Below, piece by piece: positions 5,598-7,480 of a stretch of 7,480 bases of DNA (position 1 is its first letter; each line of letters begins with the position of its first letter). A program made the position numbers and the translations under genes. This stretch comes from Candidatus Puniceispirillum sp. (GTDB lineage Bacteria > Pseudomonadota > Alphaproteobacteria > Puniceispirillales > Puniceispirillaceae), in assembly GCA_016780525.1 (NCBI GenBank), contig JADHLR010000078.1, forward strand, positions 1 to 7,480. Reading direction: 5' to 3'. Below the pieces are notes generated by a model that did not search any database, was not told the DNA's origin, and saw nothing but the letters and a program-made list of their open reading frames with translations.

Positions 5598-6773
5598 ATC
5601 GCGTGGCGCCCGACGTGACAGCAATTCGATATGATCGTCATGCACCAGAAGATTTTCCTCGGCAACCATCACAAACCCGTTGCCATAGCTGATTGATGGT
5701 TCAATGGTGAGCGCCATGCCGGCGGTGATTTCGGTTCTGTCCCAGGCTGTATGGGATGGGGTTTCGGTCAATTGTATGCCAAGCCCGTGACCATAGCGGC
5801 CAACATCATCCCTACCAGCATCCCCACCAGCAGACCCGCCCGGCCGTAATATTTTGTCCATCGTGGTGAATAAATCAGCAGCGGTGATGCCGGGCCGCAA
5901 CATGGCCAGCGCCGCCTCGGTGGCATCAAATAATGTTTTATGCGCGTCGGCGGCCTGTTGACTGGGCGGGCCGATGCTGAAATTCCGGTCAAAATCGCTA
6001 AAATACCCATCCCAGACGCAGCCTGTATCAAACATCACCACATCACCAGCGGCAACCGGCGTCGAGGTGGGTGGGGCGATAATATCATCATAACCGCCAG
6101 CCCCGGCAGCGCCGACAAGATAGCTGACATCATCAACACCGCGTTCCAGCGCATCCATTTTAAACCGGCGAAAACAGGCATCCAACGGCATGCCCGGCCG
6201 TAGCCATTCCGGCACATGTTCGAAAACATCGGCAACAATGCCGCAGATATAACGCAGCTTTGCTTGTTCGGCTGGTGATTTGACCATGCGGATTTTCTGG
6301 ATCGCGGCCGTCATGTCACGCAGCGGCATGTCACGCAGCGGCATGCCCAAAATTTTTTGTAGGGCGAACAGATCGGCAAGCGGCATCCGCACCGCTGTTT
6401 CGCGCCCCATGAGCATGCCAAGTGCCGCATCTTTGCTGACATGTTGCCGGATGACATCAGCGACAAGCGTAATGCCATCATCATCTTCATCCGGTGATGC
6501 CCAGCTGATAATGTCACCAACATAACCCTGCCGCATCAACGGCGCGCCGATTGACGGGATCACCGCAATCGGTTTGCCGGATAACGGCATAACGACAAAC
6601 CATGGCCGTGTCGGGCTTTGCCAGAATTGCGTCATAAAGCCGGTAAAATACCGTATCTCGGCTTCGCTTGTCAGCAATGTTGCGGCAACGCCGGCCTGTT
6701 GCATCGCCGCCTGTGCCGCGGCGCAGCGGGCCGCAAATTCAGCCTCTTCAAAAGCGCGTGGCGGCCGGTGCAT
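5583..6773 (-). CDS. M24 family metallohydrolase with creatinase-like N domain (Xaa-Pro peptidase / ectoine hydrolase-like)
   Basis: A 396-residue cytosolic protein with the two-domain layout of prolidase, creatinase and the ectoine hydrolase DoeA/EutD. An N-terminal creatinase-type domain (about 10-150, with EIRYFTGF at 39-46) is followed by a pita-bread catalytic domain (about 165-385). All five expected metal ligands are present: Asp249 (FDTG), Asp260 (SDFDR), His329 (GRYGHGLG), Glu358 (TIEPS) and Glu372 (AEENLL). Two histidines typical of proline peptidases are absent: the PH motif before the first ligand is not found near 230-240, and the VHE motif is LTE (335-337). It is therefore probably not a true Xaa-Pro peptidase; another amide or C-N hydrolase is more likely. 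The start codon directly follows the stop of the upstream lyase gene (TAAATG), showing coupled translation. Residues 144-154 hold a duplicated MPLRD unit, and 312-320 a Gly-rich insert. Its 3' end overlaps lldD by 15 bases. Confidence 0.88.
   Translation of the reverse strand: MHRPPRAFEEAEFAARCAAAQAAMQQAGVAATLLTSEAEIRYFTGFMTQFWQSPTRPWFVVMPLSGKPIAVIPSIGAPLMRQGYVGDIISWASPDEDDDGITLVADVIRQHVSKDAALGMLMGRETAVRMPLADLFALQKILGMPLRDMPLRDMTAAIQKIRMVKSPAEQAKLRYICGIVADVFEHVPEWLRPGMPLDACFRRFKMDALERGVDDVSYLVGAAGAGGYDDIIAPPTSTPVAAGDVVMFDTGCVWDGYFSDFDRNFSIGPPSQQAADAHKTLFDATEAALAMLRPGITAADLFTTMDKILRPGGSAGGDAGRDDVGRYGHGLGIQLTETPSHTAWDRTEITAGMALTIEPSISYGNGFVMVAEENLLVHDDHIELLSRRAPRDLPVI
6312..6341. repeat. Perfect 15-bp in-frame tandem duplication inside the M24 gene
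   Basis: The unit catgtcacgcagcgg occurs twice in a row (6312-6326 and 6327-6341) and is followed by catg, the beginning of a third copy. On the coding strand it gives MPLRDMPLRDM at residues 144-154, between the N-terminal domain and the linker to the catalytic domain. The absence of any mismatch suggests a recent slippage duplication. Confidence 0.9.
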
Positions 6774-7480
6774 TTAGCTTTGTCCGGCAGCGGTGAGTTC
6801 CGCATAAATATCGGCATCGGTCGCGCCCTCGGTGCCGATCAGCAAGATCACCGAATCAGCCGATAGCCCGAGTTGCTGCCATCGCTGTGGATCCTGTTTG
6901 GCGGCAAGCAGCGCGGCCAGACCAGAGGTGGCGCATTCGCCAGCCTCAATTGGCATACCGCCAATTGTGCCATCGGCAAATTTTGCCATAAGCGGTGCTA
7001 CCGCCGCGTCATCAATCGCCAGACAATGGCTCAGCGATGGCTGTAACAGTTCCCATGCCAACGCCGAAACCTCGCCACATGACAGGCCAGCCATCAGCGT
7101 TTCTTCGGAAATATCGACCAATGTCGGGGTTTGCGCGGCGATGCTTTCGAGAAAACATGCCGACATATGTGACTCAACCGAAATCATACATGGTAAGTCG
7201 GCGTTCATCTGCTGCCATATTGGCGCAACGATACCGCCGGCGAGGCCGCCAACACCAACCGGCAAAAAACAATGTGTCAGCTTGTTTGCGCCAAGCTGTT
7301 TGATCGCTTCCTGCCCCATCAGCGTATAGCCAGCCATGATTAACAGCGGAATGTTTCGATAGCCCGTCCAGGACGTGTCGGACACGATATGCCAGCTATG
7401 CGCTTCGGCATCGGCCTTGCAGGCGGCCAACGACGCCTCGTAATTGCCATTCACTCGGGTCACATTGGCACCATAATTTG
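6774..7480 (-). CDS. dpaL: Diaminopropionate ammonia-lyase, C-terminal part (5' end beyond the window)
   Basis: The frame is open to the right edge, giving about 235 C-terminal residues of a protein whose family is normally about 370-400 long. A GTG at 7463 is an internal Val codon, since the preceding in-window residues NYGAN continue the family pattern. The sequence parallels E. coli YgeX in order: VNGNYEASL, DTSWTGYRNIP (YgeX DTAWEGY), IMAGYTLMGQEAI, the glycine-rich PLP-phosphate loop VGVGGLAGG, MISVES, MAGLSCGEVSALAWELL (YgeX MAGLACGEPNPLGWEIL), a GECATSGLAAL stretch and VILLIGTEGATD. The PLP-binding Lys lies in the missing N-terminal part, so catalytic competence cannot be judged. The known reaction is pyridoxal-phosphate-dependent breakdown of 2,3-diaminopropionate to pyruvate and two ammonia; relatives can also act on serine or threonine. 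The stop TAA abuts the ATG of the M24 gene, so the two are one transcription unit, probably a degradative pathway. Confidence 0.9.
   Translation of the reverse strand, partial: NYGANVTRVNGNYEASLAACKADAEAHSWHIVSDTSWTGYRNIPLLIMAGYTLMGQEAIKQLGANKLTHCFLPVGVGGLAGGIVAPIWQQMNADLPCMISVESHMSACFLESIAAQTPTLVDISEETLMAGLSCGEVSALAWELLQPSLSHCLAIDDAAVAPLMAKFADGTIGGMPIEAGECATSGLAALLAAKQDPQRWQQLGLSADSVILLIGTEGATDADIYAELTAAGQS

Noticed and set aside
5586..5600. Short dyad GATCACCGGT-AGATC at the lldD/M24 junction as a bidirectional terminator
   Set aside because: The dyad is imperfect, has no real loop and no T run on either side.
6832..7329. Plus-strand open frame (165 codons) opposite the ammonia-lyase gene
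   Set aside because: It is antisense to a strongly recognised coding region and lacks any domain.
7461..7463. GTG at 7463 as the start of the ammonia-lyase gene
   Set aside because: The frame continues open to the window edge with residues that fit the family, and a start here would remove the PLP-binding lysine domain; it is an internal Val codon of a gene cut by the window.

Overview
This 7480-base window is protein-coding bacterial DNA of moderate G+C. It holds seven genes, two of them cut by the window edges, and almost no spare sequence. The protein types (TerC of the YjbE kind, a FutA/FbpA-type iron-binding protein with its fused permease, an LldD close to alphaproteobacterial forms, a DUF1932 dehydrogenase, a creatinase-fold M24 enzyme and a diaminopropionate ammonia-lyase) suggest a heterotrophic alphaproteobacterium. 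A marine SAR116-like lineage is my best guess, but only by inference; no rRNA or marker gene is present to prove it.

Layout: positions 1-557 (minus) hold the N-terminal part of an NAD(P)-binding 3-hydroxyisobutyrate-dehydrogenase-like/DUF1932 oxidoreductase. Positions 685-1365 (minus) hold a TerC-family membrane protein, probably a Mn2+ exporter. A 292-base divergent intergenic region (1366-1657) follows. It carries a perfect 17-bp tandem repeat close to the terC start and a near-consensus Fur box (17 of 19 bases). Rightward from it run an Fe(3+)-binding periplasmic protein (1658-2740) and a two-domain iron permease (2734-4377), overlapping by 7 bases. After 65 bases comes an FMN-dependent L-lactate/alpha-hydroxy-acid dehydrogenase (4443-5597). 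Its 3' end overlaps by 15 bases the tail of a convergent pair: an M24 metallohydrolase (5583-6773) preceded with no gap by a diaminopropionate ammonia-lyase (6774 to beyond the right edge).

How the genes fit together: the centre is an iron-responsive Fe3+ import operon lacking its ATPase in the window, divergent from a likely Mn2+ exporter, so the intergenic region may be a small metal-homeostasis control point. The right part looks catabolic: the lyase would convert 2,3-diaminopropionate or a related amino acid to pyruvate and ammonia, and the abutting M24 enzyme could release such an amino acid from a conjugate or open a cyclic amide. LldD would feed electrons from a 2-hydroxy acid to the quinone pool. 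I found no mobile element, RNA gene, CRISPR array or defence system, and nothing I would call an undescribed system. The points most worth following are the Fur box, the 17-bp tandem repeat, the missing ATPase gene, and the lyase plus atypical M24 pair.
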